Source of the DNA: Paraburkholderia solitsugae
GTDB lineage: Bacteria > Pseudomonadota > Gammaproteobacteria > Burkholderiales > Burkholderiaceae
DNA length: 64,000 nucleotides
NCBI RefSeq assembly: GCF_013177695.1
Contig: NZ_WOEY01000159.1
Coordinates: forward strand, 62,001 to 126,000
Reading direction: 5' to 3'
The notes under the pieces: generated by a model
Seen by the model: the letters and a program-made list of their open reading frames with translations, nothing else
Told to the model about the DNA's origin: nothing
Database searches by the model: none
Shown: positions 1-9,635 of the stretch, piece after piece
Position numbering within the stretch: the first letter of the stretch is position 1
Layout: each line of letters starts with the position of its first letter
Position numbers and translations under genes: made by a program

Positions 1-312
1 TTTCGTAATCAACAGAAAAATACATGGGTGGACTGTTACGGAGCCCGCGACGTAGGATCATGCCTTCCTGTCGCGGTGCGCTCGCACGGCTTGCCGTTAT
101 CCCCCTTCGATAACGTCCCGGCCGACTTGTCACGATGGCGCATTGGGTTAACATCTTTGTCCCGCGCATCGGGTAGCATCCGCGCTGAACATTCGCGGCG
201 CGTCCGCTGTCGAAACCGCCTGTCATGCCGCCTGCGTGCCGGTCCGCCGAACTGTCAAAGCGGCACGATCGCACGAGCGGCTCACATCAAAGCCAGCCAC
301 CTGACCGAACCG
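1..312. other. Upstream region of mdtABC, no gene supported
   Basis: This stretch lies ahead of the efflux operon. The mdtA reading frame stays open back to about position 28, but the added residues are Arg/Cys-rich and unlike the adaptor family, so I treat it as non-coding leader or promoter DNA. I could not place a convincing -35/-10 pair. Confidence 0.5.
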
Positions 313-1722
313 ATGGACGAACAACAACAGTATTCGGAAACCTCACGCCCTGCCGCTCCGGCTTCCCAACGCGGTTCGCAACCGTCCTCCGGCGGAGGGC
401 CTGCCGGCGGTCCCGGGAGCGCACCGGATCCAGCCAAACGCCATCGCGGCCGCAACATCGCGCTGATCGTGGCGGCGCTGGTCATTCTTGGGGTCGTGTT
501 GTGGCGCTGGCATCCGTGGGGCGGGCCCAGCAGCGGCGCGAACGCGGCGGCCGGCGCGAGTGGCGCGAACAGCGGCCGCGCGGGCCGCGGGGGTGCCGGC
601 GCGCTCGCCAACATGGCGCAGCCTGTCCACGTGGCGACCGCCACACAGGGTGAGATGCCGGTCGTGCTGACTGCGCTCGGCACGGTCACGCCGCTCGCCA
701 ATGTCACCGTCCTGCCGCAGTTGAGCGGCACGCTGCAGGACGTGTTTTTCAAGGAAGGCCAGATGGTCAAGAAGGGCGATGTGCTTGCCCAGATCGACCC
801 GCGCCCCTATCAGATTTCGCTGGAAAACGCGCAAGGCACCCTGGCGCGCGACCAGGCGCTGCTGCAAACCGCCCGTCTCGACCTGAAGCGTTACCAGACG
901 TTGCTCGCACAAGACTCGATCGCCAGCCAGCAGGTCGATACGCAAGCCTCGCTCGTCAAGCAATACGAAGGCACGGTCAAGTCCGACCAGGCGAACATCG
1001 ATACCTATAAGCTCGACCTCGTTTATGCGCGCATCACCGCGCCGGTGTCGGGGCGCGTCGGGTTGCGCCAGGTCGATCCGGGCAACTATGTGACGCCGAG
1101 CCTGGCCAACGGCATAGTCGTGATTACGCAGTTGCAGCCGATCAGCGTGATCTTCACGACCTCTGAAGACAACCTGCAGCAGATCCTGCAGCAGACTCAA
1201 ACCGGTGCGAAGCTCTCGGTCACCGCATACGACCGCAGCAATACGACATCTCTCGAAGGCGGCACGCTCGAAACGCTAGATAACCAGATCGACACCACCA
1301 CCGGCACGGTCAAGCTGCGCGCGGTCTTCCAGAACCCGAACAACCTGCTGTTCCCGAATCAGTTCGTGAATACGCGCCTGCTGGTCGATACGATCAAGGA
1401 TGCGGTGATCGTGCCGACCACGGCTGTACTGAACGGCTCGATGGGCCAGTTCGTGTACGTCGTGAAACCGGACAACACGGTGACGGTGCGCCCGGTCAAG
1501 GCTGGTCCGGTCGATGGCGAACGCACCAGCATCAAATCCGGCGTGCAAGCCGGCGAGCGCGTCGTGATCGACGGTTCGGACCGGCTGAAGGAAGGCGCGA
1601 AGATCACGATTCCGGCCGACAAGCCGCGCGGCGCTTCAGGCGCGCGTGGTGCAAGCGGCGCGGTGGGGGCATCCGGCGGACACGGGCATCACGGCAAACA
1701 CGCGGCGCAAGCCTCGCAATAA
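313..1722 (+). CDS. mdtA: RND efflux periplasmic adaptor subunit MdtA
   Basis: Membrane-fusion (adaptor) subunit of a tripartite RND drug-efflux pump that would link the MdtBC inner-membrane transporter to an outer-membrane channel. The 469-residue product starts MDEQQQYSE, has a Gly/Pro/Ser-rich cytoplasmic stretch and one membrane anchor at about residues 47-62. The HlyD-type lipoyl and hairpin domains follow (QLSGTLQDVFFKEGQMV; KKGDVLAQIDPRPY), then beta-barrel and membrane-proximal domains. Low-complexity Gly/Ala/Ser segments flank the anchor and fill the C-terminus, which ends in a His-rich tail. mdtB begins 18 bp downstream. The start at 313 was chosen because the upstream extension does not resemble the family. 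Confidence 0.93.
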   Translation: MDEQQQYSETSRPAAPASQRGSQPSSGGGPAGGPGSAPDPAKRHRGRNIALIVAALVILGVVLWRWHPWGGPSSGANAAAGASGANSGRAGRGGAGALANMAQPVHVATATQGEMPVVLTALGTVTPLANVTVLPQLSGTLQDVFFKEGQMVKKGDVLAQIDPRPYQISLENAQGTLARDQALLQTARLDLKRYQTLLAQDSIASQQVDTQASLVKQYEGTVKSDQANIDTYKLDLVYARITAPVSGRVGLRQVDPGNYVTPSLANGIVVITQLQPISVIFTTSEDNLQQILQQTQTGAKLSVTAYDRSNTTSLEGGTLETLDNQIDTTTGTVKLRAVFQNPNNLLFPNQFVNTRLLVDTIKDAVIVPTTAVLNGSMGQFVYVVKPDNTVTVRPVKAGPVDGERTSIKSGVQAGERVVIDGSDRLKEGAKITIPADKPRGASGARGASGAVGASGGHGHHGKHAAQASQ

Positions 1723-1740
1723 GGGCACGGCAACTACCGC

Positions 1741-4700
1741 ATGAATCCATCCCGCGCTTTCATTCTGCGCCCCGTCGGCACCGCGCTGCTGATGGCGGCG
1801 ATCATGCTGGTCGGTCTCGTCGCGCTGCGCTTTCTGCCGCTCTCCGCGCTGCCCGAGGTCGACTATCCGACGATCCAGGTGCAGACCTTCTATCCGGGCG
1901 CGAGCCCGGACGTGATGACCTCCTCGGTCACCGCGCCGCTCGAACGTCAGTTCGGGCAGATGCCGTCGTTGAATCAGATGTCATCGCAAAGCTCGGCCGG
2001 TTCGTCGATCATCACGCTGCAGTTCAGCCTCGATCTGCCGCTCGATATCGCCGAGCAGGAAGTCCAGGCCGCGATCAACGCCGCAGGCAACCTGCTGCCG
2101 TCCGACCTGCCCGCGCCGCCGATCTACGCGAAGGTCAATCCCGCCGACGCGCCGATCATCACGCTCGCGATCACCTCAAAGACGATGCCGCTTACGCAGG
2201 TGCAGGATCTGGCCGACACGCGTCTCGCGCAGAAGATTTCGCAGGTGGCGGGCGTGGGTCTCGTAAGCCTGTCGGGCGGTCAACGCCCGGCCGTGCGGAT
2301 TCAGGCGAACCCGCGCGCACTCGCCGCATACGGTCTGAATCTGGACGACTTGCGCACCACGATTTCGAACCTGAACGTCAACACGCCGAAGGGTAACTTC
2401 GACGGCCCGACGCGCAATTACACGATCAACGCGAACGACCAGTTGACCGACGCCGACGCGTACAAAAGCGCGGTGATCGCCTACAAGAACGGCCGCGCGG
2501 TGATGCTGACGGACGTCGCCACCATCGTGCAAGGCGCGGAGAACACCAAGCTCGGCGCATGGGTGAACAACACCCCGGCCATCGTCCTGAACGTGCAGCG
2601 CCAGCCGGGCGCGAACGTGATCCAGGTGGTGGACAGCATCAAGGCGCTGCTGCCGCAATTGCAACAGTCGCTGCCCGCGGCGCTCGACGTGCAGATCGTC
2701 ACCGACCGCACCACCACGATCCGCGCTTCCGTGCGCGACGTGCAGTTCGAATTGCTGATGTCAGTCGTGCTGGTGGTGCTGGTGATGTACCTGTTTCTCG
2801 CCAACATCTACGCCACCATCATTCCGAGCCTGTCGGTGCCGCTGTCGCTGATCGGCACGCTTGCCGTGATGTATCTGTGCGGCTTCTCGCTCGATAATCT
2901 GTCGCTGATGGCGTTGACCATCGCGACCGGCTTCGTGGTCGACGATGCGATCGTGATGATCGAGAACATCGCGCGCTACGTTGAAGAAGGCGAGTCGCCA
3001 TTAGAAGCCGCGTTAAAGGGTTCGAAACAGATCGGCTTCACGATCATTTCGCTGACGGTTTCGCTGATCGCCGTGCTGATTCCGCTGCTTTTCATGGGCG
3101 ACGTGGTCGGGCGCCTGTTCCATGAATTCGCAATCACGCTCGCGGTGACGATCGTGATTTCGGCGATCGTCTCGCTCACCCTTGTGCCGATGATGTGCGC
3201 GAAACTCCTGCGCCACACGCCGCCGCCTGAAAGCCATCGTTTCGAGGCAAAGGCCCACAAGTTTATCGACTGGGTGATCGCCCGCTATGCGGTCGCGCTC
3301 ACCTGGGTGCTGGACCGGCAACGCTCGACGCTGTTCGTCGCGGTGCTGACGCTGGTACTGACCGGTGTGCTGTACGTCTTCATTCCGAAGGGCTTCTTCC
3401 CGGTGCAGGACACCGGTGTGATCCAGGCGATCACGCAGGCGCCACAGTCGGTGTCGTATGCGTCGATGGCTGAGCGTCAGCAGGAACTCGCCGCGCAGAT
3501 CCTGAAGAACCCGGACGTGGAAAGCCTCACCTCGTTCATCGGCGTGGACGGCAGCAACATCACGCTGAACAGTGGCCGCATGCTGATCAACCTGAAGCCG
3601 CGCGACGATCGCAGCAACACCGCGAGCGACGTGATCCGCCAGTTGCAGCAGGACGTCGCGCATATTCCGGGCGCCTCGCTGTACATGCAGCCGGTGCAGG
3701 ATCTGACGATCGATTCCACCGTCAGCCCGACGCAGTACCAGTTCATGCTGACCGACCCGAACATCAGCGAATTCACCACGTGGGTGCCGAAGCTGGTCGA
3801 ACGGTTGAAGCAGTCGCCGGAACTGGCGGACGTGGCCACCGACTTGCAGGACAACGGCCAGTCGGTCTACATCGAAATCGACCGCGCTACCGCGTCGCGC
3901 TACGGCATCACACCGGCTACCGTGGATAGCGCGCTGTATGACGCATTCGGCCAGCGCATCATCTCGACCATTTTCACGCAGTCGAACCAGTACCGCGTGA
4001 TTCTGGAAGCGCAGCCGTCAATGCAGCACTACACCGACTCGCTGAACTCGATCTATCTGCCCTCCTCCACGTCGTCGGGCGGCCAGGTGCCGCTGTCGTC
4101 GATCGCGAAGTTCATCGAACAACCCGCGCCGCTGCTGGTCACGCATTTGAGCCAGTTCCCGGCCACGACCGTCTCGTTCAACCTCGCGCCCGGCTCGTCG
4201 CTTGGCGCGGCGGTGAAAGCAATCAATCAGGCGGAGAAGGATATCGGCTTGCCGGCGTCGTTCCAGACGCGCTTCCAAGGCGCGGCGCTGGCGTTCCAGG
4301 CGTCGCTGTCGAACGAACTGTTCCTGATTCTGGCGGCGATCGTCACGATGTATATCGTGCTTGGCGTGCTGTACGAGAGCTTCATCCACCCGATCACGAT
4401 TCTGTCGACGCTGCCGTCGGCGGGTGTCGGCGCCTTGCTGGCGCTGCTGATCACCGGGCATGATCTCGACATCATCGGCATCATCGGTATCGTGCTGCTG
4501 ATCGGCATCGTGAAGAAGAACGCCATCATGATGATCGACTTCGCGCTCTACGCCGAGCGCGAGGAAGGCAAGGCGCCTCGCGAAGCCATCTATCAGGCGT
4601 GTCTGCTGCGCTTCCGGCCGATCCTGATGACCACGCTCGCCGCCCTGCTCGGCGCCCTGCCGCTGATGCTCGGCACCGGCGCCGGTTCGGAGTTGCGCCG

Positions 4701-4863
4701 CCCGCTCGGTATCGCGATTGCCGGCGGTTTGATCGTGAGCCAGTTGCTGACGCTGTTCACCACACCGGTGATTTACCTGGCGTTCGATTCGCTGGCCCGC
4801 CGTGCGCGTGAGCGCTTCAATCGCGGTAAACCCACGCCGCCCGTCATTGATGCAGGGAACTGA
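1741..4863 (+). CDS. mdtB: RND multidrug efflux permease MdtB
   Basis: Inner-membrane proton/drug antiporter of the HAE1 RND family, 1040 residues, the usual length. It begins with the typical N-terminus (MNPSRAFILRPVGTALLM) and has two repeats of six membrane segments with large periplasmic loops. The TM4 proton-relay aspartates lie in GFVVDDAIVMIENIAR. The second half carries the paired ESFIHPITILSTLPSAG and GIVKKNAIMMIDFAL blocks. It sits between mdtA and mdtC in one operon. In E. coli MdtB and MdtC assemble as a heterotrimer, so this protein probably needs its neighbour. Confidence 0.95.
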   Translation: MNPSRAFILRPVGTALLMAAIMLVGLVALRFLPLSALPEVDYPTIQVQTFYPGASPDVMTSSVTAPLERQFGQMPSLNQMSSQSSAGSSIITLQFSLDLPLDIAEQEVQAAINAAGNLLPSDLPAPPIYAKVNPADAPIITLAITSKTMPLTQVQDLADTRLAQKISQVAGVGLVSLSGGQRPAVRIQANPRALAAYGLNLDDLRTTISNLNVNTPKGNFDGPTRNYTINANDQLTDADAYKSAVIAYKNGRAVMLTDVATIVQGAENTKLGAWVNNTPAIVLNVQRQPGANVIQVVDSIKALLPQLQQSLPAALDVQIVTDRTTTIRASVRDVQFELLMSVVLVVLVMYLFLANIYATIIPSLSVPLSLIGTLAVMYLCGFSLDNLSLMALTIATGFVVDDAIVMIENIARYVEEGESPLEAALKGSKQIGFTIISLTVSLIAVLIPLLFMGDVVGRLFHEFAITLAVTIVISAIVSLTLVPMMCAKLLRHTPPPESHRFEAKAHKFIDWVIARYAVALTWVLDRQRSTLFVAVLTLVLTGVLYVFIPKGFFPVQDTGVIQAITQAPQSVSYASMAERQQELAAQILKNPDVESLTSFIGVDGSNITLNSGRMLINLKPRDDRSNTASDVIRQLQQDVAHIPGASLYMQPVQDLTIDSTVSPTQYQFMLTDPNISEFTTWVPKLVERLKQSPELADVATDLQDNGQSVYIEIDRATASRYGITPATVDSALYDAFGQRIISTIFTQSNQYRVILEAQPSMQHYTDSLNSIYLPSSTSSGGQVPLSSIAKFIEQPAPLLVTHLSQFPATTVSFNLAPGSSLGAAVKAINQAEKDIGLPASFQTRFQGAALAFQASLSNELFLILAAIVTMYIVLGVLYESFIHPITILSTLPSAGVGALLALLITGHDLDIIGIIGIVLLIGIVKKNAIMMIDFALYAEREEGKAPREAIYQACLLRFRPILMTTLAALLGALPLMLGTGAGSELRRPLGIAIAGGLIVSQLLTLFTTPVIYLAFDSLARRARERFNRGKPTPPVIDAGN

Positions 4864-4866
4864 GCG

Positions 4867-7800
4867 ATGAACCTGTCGCGTCCGTTTATCTCCCGCCCAG
4901 TCGCCACCACGCTGTTGGCGATCGGCATCGCGATGGCCGGGATTTTTGCGTTCACCAAGCTGCCGGTTGCGCCGCTGCCGCAGGTCGATTTCCCGACCAT
5001 TTCGGTGCAGGCCACGCTGCCGGGCGCGAGCCCGGATACGGTCGCCACCAGCGTGGCGAGTCCACTCGAGCGGCATCTCGGTTCGATCGCCGATGTAACC
5101 GAGATGACCTCGCAGAGCTCGGTCGGCCAGACGCGCATCACGATGCAGTTCGGCCTGAACCGCGACATCGACGGCGCCGCGCGCGACGTGCAGGCCGCCA
5201 TCAACGCCGCCCGCGCCGATCTGCCAGCGAGCCTGCGCAGCAACCCGACGTACCACAAGGTGAATCCCGCCGACGCGCCGATCCTGATTCTGGCGCTGAC
5301 GTCGAAGACGCTGACCGCCGGCCAGTTGTACGACTCGGCGGCCACCGTGCTGCAGCAGTCGCTGTCGCAGGTGGATGGCGTCGGCGAAGTCGATGTGAGC
5401 GGCTCGGCCAATCCCGCCGTGCGCGTCGAGCTGGAACCGCAGGCGCTGTTCCACTACGGCATCGGTCTGGAAGACGTGCGCGCGGCGCTCGCCGCCGCCA
5501 ATGCGAACAGCCCGAAGGGCTCGATCGAGTTCGGCGCGAACCGCGTGCAGATCTACACTAACGACCAGGCGAGCAAGGCGTCGCAATACAAGGATCTGGT
5601 CATCGCCTATCGCAACGGCGCGGCGGTGAAGCTCTCCGATGTGTCCGAAGTGGTCGATTCGGTCGAAGACCTGCGCAACCTCGGCCTCTTCAACGGCAAG
5701 CGTTCGGTGCTGGTGATTCTGTACCGGCAACCGGGCGCGAACATCATCGACACCATCGACCGCGTGATGGCGATGCTGCCGCAGTTGCATGCCTCGCTGC
5801 CCGCCGACGTCGATATCGCGCCGGCCGCCGACCGCTCCACGACGATCCGCGCGTCGCTGAAAGACACCGAGCGTACGCTGCTGATCGCGGTGGCGCTGGT
5901 GGTGATGGTGGTGTTCCTGTTCCTGCGCAACTGGCGCGCCACGCTGATTCCGAGCGTGGCCGTGCCGATCTCGATCATCGGCACGTTCGGCGCGATGTAT
6001 ATGCTGGGCTTTTCGATCGACAACCTGTCGCTGATGGCGTTGACGATCGCGACCGGCTTCGTGGTCGACGATGCGATCGTGGTGCTGGAAAACATCTCAC
6101 GGCATATAGAAAACGGCGTGCCACGCATGAAGGCCGCGTTTCTCGGCGCGCGCGAGGTCGGCTTCACGGTGCTCTCCATCAGTATCTCGCTGGTCGCCGT
6201 GTTCCTGCCGATTCTGCTGATGGGCGGCATAGTCGGCCGGCTGTTCCGCGAATTCGCGCTCACGCTGTCGCTTGCGATCGGCGTGTCGCTCATCGTCTCG
6301 CTGACTTTGACGCCAATGATGTGTTCGCGCCTTTTGCGCGAGCCGCACGAAAAGCAGGAAGAAGGACGCTTTGGACGCTGGCTGGAAAGTGGTTTCTCGT
6401 GGATGCATCGCGGCTACGAGCGCACACTCGGCTGGGCACTGCTGCATCCGCGCCTGATCGTGACGATCCTGCTGCTGACGATCGGACTGAATATCTGGCT
6501 GTACATCATCGTGCCGAAGGGTTTCTTTCCGCAGCAGGACACCGGGCGGTTGATCGGCGGCATCCAGGCCGATCAGAGCACCTCGTTCCAGGCGATGAAG
6601 GGCAAGTTTGCGGAGATGATGGAAATCGTCGGCAAGAATCCGGCGGTGGACAGCGTGGCCGGTTTCACCGGCGGCCGGCAGACCAATTCGGGCTTCATGT
6701 TCGTCTCGCTGAAACCGAAGAGCGAGCGCAAGCTATCCGCCGACGAGGTGATCCAGCAACTGCGCGCCCCGCTCGGCGACGTGGCCGGCGTGCGGACGTT
6801 CCTGCAGGCGGTGCAGGACATTCGCGTCGGCGGCCGGCAATCGAACGCGCAGTACCAGTTCACGCTGCTGGCCGATTCGACGCCGGACCTTTACCTGTGG
6901 GGACCGAAGCTTACTGAGGCGCTGCAGGCCCGCCCCGAACTCGCCGACGTGAATTCCGACCAGCAGCAAGGCGGCCTCGAATCGATGGTGACGATCGACC
7001 GCGCAAGCGCGTCGCGTCTCGGCATCCAGCCGGCGCAGATCGACAACACCTTGTACGACGCCTTCGGCCAGCGCCAGGTCTCGACGATTTACAACCCGCT
7101 GAACCAGTACCACGTCGTGATGGAAGTGGCGCCGAAGTACTGGCAGAGCCCGGACATGCTGAACCAGATTTACATCAGCACATCGGGCGGCAGCGCAAGC
7201 GGCGCGCAGACCACCAATGCGCCGGCGGGCACGGTGACGTCGAAAGTGGCGACGGAGAGTTCAACCTCGACGAGTGCGTCGACGGGCGGCACGGCGGGCA
7301 CGACCGCGTCGAGCGCGGCGAGCATCGCCTCCGATTCCGCGCGCAATCAGGCGATCAATTCGATCGCGGCGAGCGGCAAGTCGAGTGCTTCGTCGGGTTC
7401 GGCGGTGTCGACGTCGAAGGAGACGATGGTGCCGTTGTCGGCGATCGCGAAGTTCGGGCCGGGCAATACGCCGTTGTCGGTGAATCACCAGAGCCAGTTC
7501 GTGGCCTCGACGATTTCGTTCAATCTGCCGCCGGGTGTGTCCTTATCGACGGCGACGCAGGCGATCTACGACACGATGGCGCAGATCGGCATGCCGGGCA
7601 CGATCCACGGGAGCTTCCAGGGGACGGCACAGGCGTTCCAGCAGTCGATGTCCGACCAGCCGATTTTGATTCTGGCCGCGTTGGCGGCGGTGTATATCGT
7701 GCTGGGGATGTTGTATGAGAGCTATATTCACCCGCTGACGATTTTGTCGACACTGCCCTCCGCGGGCGTGGGGGCGTTGCTGGCTTTGCTGCTGTTCAAG

Positions 7801-8187
7801 ACGGAGTTCAGCATCATTGCGCTGATTGGGGTGATTTTGCTGATCGGCATTGTGAAGAAGAACGCGATCATGATGGTGGACTTTGCGATTGAAGCCTCCC
7901 GGCAGGGGTTGTCGTCGCGGGATGCCATTTATCAGGCTTGTTTGCTGCGGTTCCGGCCGATCATGATGACGACTTTTGCAGCCCTGCTTGGGGCGTTGCC
8001 GCCGGCCTTCGGGCGTGGGGAAGGGGCGGAGCTGCGGGCTCCGCTGGGGATTGCTATTGTGGGTGGGTTGATTGTTAGTCAGATGCTCACGCTGTATACC
8101 ACGCCGGTGGTGTATCTCTATATGGATCGGATTCGGGTGAGGTGGGAGTCACGGAAGGGGCGCGGGGCGGGTGTGCCGGCTGCTTGA
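4867..8187 (+). CDS. mdtC: RND multidrug efflux permease MdtC with a long Ser/Thr-rich insert
   Basis: Second RND permease of the pump, starting 3 bp after the mdtB stop with a good Shine-Dalgarno (aggga). It has the RND hallmarks: N-terminal MNLSRPFISRPVATTLLA, TM4 GFVVDDAIVVLENISRH and C-terminal GIVKKNAIMMVDFAI. At 1106 residues it is about 80 longer than E. coli MdtC. The excess lies at about residues 771-853 in the second periplasmic loop, a low-complexity Ser/Thr/Ala/Gly run just before the conserved VPLSAIAKF strand. The last few hundred bases use noticeably more G-ending and T-containing codons than the first part. Confidence 0.95.
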   Translation: MNLSRPFISRPVATTLLAIGIAMAGIFAFTKLPVAPLPQVDFPTISVQATLPGASPDTVATSVASPLERHLGSIADVTEMTSQSSVGQTRITMQFGLNRDIDGAARDVQAAINAARADLPASLRSNPTYHKVNPADAPILILALTSKTLTAGQLYDSAATVLQQSLSQVDGVGEVDVSGSANPAVRVELEPQALFHYGIGLEDVRAALAAANANSPKGSIEFGANRVQIYTNDQASKASQYKDLVIAYRNGAAVKLSDVSEVVDSVEDLRNLGLFNGKRSVLVILYRQPGANIIDTIDRVMAMLPQLHASLPADVDIAPAADRSTTIRASLKDTERTLLIAVALVVMVVFLFLRNWRATLIPSVAVPISIIGTFGAMYMLGFSIDNLSLMALTIATGFVVDDAIVVLENISRHIENGVPRMKAAFLGAREVGFTVLSISISLVAVFLPILLMGGIVGRLFREFALTLSLAIGVSLIVSLTLTPMMCSRLLREPHEKQEEGRFGRWLESGFSWMHRGYERTLGWALLHPRLIVTILLLTIGLNIWLYIIVPKGFFPQQDTGRLIGGIQADQSTSFQAMKGKFAEMMEIVGKNPAVDSVAGFTGGRQTNSGFMFVSLKPKSERKLSADEVIQQLRAPLGDVAGVRTFLQAVQDIRVGGRQSNAQYQFTLLADSTPDLYLWGPKLTEALQARPELADVNSDQQQGGLESMVTIDRASASRLGIQPAQIDNTLYDAFGQRQVSTIYNPLNQYHVVMEVAPKYWQSPDMLNQIYISTSGGSASGAQTTNAPAGTVTSKVATESSTSTSASTGGTAGTTASSAASIASDSARNQAINSIAASGKSSASSGSAVSTSKETMVPLSAIAKFGPGNTPLSVNHQSQFVASTISFNLPPGVSLSTATQAIYDTMAQIGMPGTIHGSFQGTAQAFQQSMSDQPILILAALAAVYIVLGMLYESYIHPLTILSTLPSAGVGALLALLLFKTEFSIIALIGVILLIGIVKKNAIMMVDFAIEASRQGLSSRDAIYQACLLRFRPIMMTTFAALLGALPPAFGRGEGAELRAPLGIAIVGGLIVSQMLTLYTTPVVYLYMDRIRVRWESRKGRGAGVPAA

Positions 8188-8189
8188 TT

Positions 8190-9066
8190 TTTTTGCTTGC
8201 GCGGCGCTTTTTGTCTGGTTGCCTGCGGCGATGGGGTTTGCCTGGTTTTTTTGGCTTCACGGCGCTTGTTTCTGTGTGCCTACGGTGTTGGCCTTTCCTT
8301 GAATTGATATTGGACTATTAGCGTCGCCCCTGTGCGGGGCGGGCACCTACTTTTCTTTGCCTGCTGCAAAGAAAAGTAGGCAAAAGAAAGCAGCTCACAC
8401 CGCTAGCTCATAAGCGGGTCCCCCGCGCAGTCGCGGTAGTGGTGCATCTGGAATCCGTGCCCTCGCACATTCGGCGTTGGCGACAAAGCGCTCATCAGTT
8501 CCCACTCCGCACTGCGTGCGTCGCGGACGGGTCTGCATGGGAAACCGTGGGGCTTCGTTCGCGCACGGCGGGGGCCATCGGCTTCGCCTCGACGAGGCAA
8601 CCAAGCAATTAGAAGGCGAGGTCCGCAAGCGGCCGTGGTGCCGATCAAAAATGCGAGAGCAAAACCGCAGCGGGCGGTTTTAAGAAGTACCGTTCGGCGC
8701 GCGCAGCACCGGTTTAAGAACTGCGCTTCGGCGCGCGCAGCGCCGCCGGAAGTATGACTGCTGTGTCACTAACGCTGAATGTGCGGGAACACAGATTCCA
8801 GATGTACCACTACCGAAACTGTGCGAGGGACCCGCTTAAGAATTTGCGGTTTGAGCCGCTTTCTTTTGCCTACTTTTCTTTGGCGGCAGGCAAAGAAAAG
8901 TAGGTGCCCGCCCCGCACAGGGGCGACGCTAATAAACCGATAAGAATTCAAGGAAAGGCCAACACCGTAAGGGCACAACCAAAAAGCGCCACGCAGGCAA
9001 AAAACCAGGCAAAGCCCAACGCCGCAGGCATACAGACAAAAAGCGCCGCGCAGGCAAAACCAAACC
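8190..9066. repeat. Long palindromic intergenic repeat, copy A
   Basis: Composite inverted repeat filling the gap between the convergent genes mdtC and the membrane protein at 9072. The left arm (about 8190-8498) and right arm (about 8757-9066) are imperfect reverse complements around a core of about 260 bp. Each arm contains a hairpin made of cctacttttctttgc and its complement, a second hairpin gcccctgtgcggggc, and one to two units of an approximately 59-bp tandem repeat with alternating gcggcgctttttgtctg and gcctacggcgttggcc blocks. Copies lie at 31.9-33.0 kb and 44.2-45.1 kb. No transposase is present and I see no target-site duplication. ORFs across it are not conserved in copy B, so I treat it as non-coding. 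Confidence 0.9.
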
Positions 9067-9071
9067 CAAAC

Positions 9072-9536
9072 CTAGAGCCTCTGCTCAACAGCAAGCAAAA
9101 AAATCCGCACCCATTGCTTAGCCTGCCGCTCGCCCAGCATGGGCAAAACCCACCCCTGACGCTTAGCGTCTTTGACCTTCAAAGCGACCTGCCATTGAGC
9201 ATCATGGCCCTGCACCTCAGCCCCAAGCAGATCGGCAAAAATATAATCCCCCTGCTCGCCGCCAAGGCGAATCTCACATAGCCGTTTACCGGCAGCAAGC
9301 CGCACCGACCCCCAGGTCCCTTTAATCTCATGAGTCCAATCGCCGTCGCGAATATTGGCAGCGACCTCCTTCCGACGCCGCCACCAATAAACAACCGCAG
9401 CAATCAAAAGCAAAACAACAAGAACAGCAACCCCAACCGCAACCGCCAGCCCAAATGCCGACTCCAAGGCATAAAACGCCCGCACTGCGCCATACACCAG
9501 CGCGATCAGCGCAATCAACGCAACAACAATCGGCAT
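9072..9536 (-). CDS. Small inner-membrane protein of unknown function
   Basis: A 154-residue protein with two N-terminal hydrophobic segments (about residues 2-20 and 25-50, the second rich in Val/Ala/Leu) followed by WWRRRKE and a soluble C-terminal domain of about 100 residues. I do not recognise the family. The ATG at 9536 is preferred over the in-frame upstream ATG at 9602, because it puts the hydrophobic segment at the N-terminus and the longer form adds a Cys/Trp-rich leader that looks non-coding. The gene's stop abuts the right arm of repeat copy A. Confidence 0.6.
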   Translation of the reverse strand: MPIVVALIALIALVYGAVRAFYALESAFGLAVAVGVAVLVVLLLIAAVVYWWRRRKEVAANIRDGDWTHEIKGTWGSVRLAAGKRLCEIRLGGEQGDYIFADLLGAEVQGHDAQWQVALKVKDAKRQGWVLPMLGERQAKQWVRIFLLAVEQRL

Positions 9537-9635
9537 CGCAAACTCGCTAAACAAAAAATCAGCCTGGCACTGCGCAGCCCACCGCTCATGGCAAAAAGCC
9601 ATGGCAAAAAATGCGCGGCCGCGCGTGGCGAAGCG

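Noticed and set aside
28..312. In-frame N-terminal extension of mdtA
   Set aside because: The residues do not look like an adaptor N-terminus; MDEQQQ at 313 gives the normal anchor position.
4018..5790. 590-codon minus-strand ORF across mdtB/mdtC
   Set aside because: Antisense to strongly conserved RND sequence and made of Arg/Gln/His-rich low-complexity translation.
8395..8628. ORF of 77 codons inside repeat copy A, with a near-identical partner in copy C (44445-44696)
   Set aside because: The match reflects DNA identity of the cores. In copy B the frame is not kept, composition is Arg/Pro/Cys-rich, and ORFs are open in several frames of both strands.
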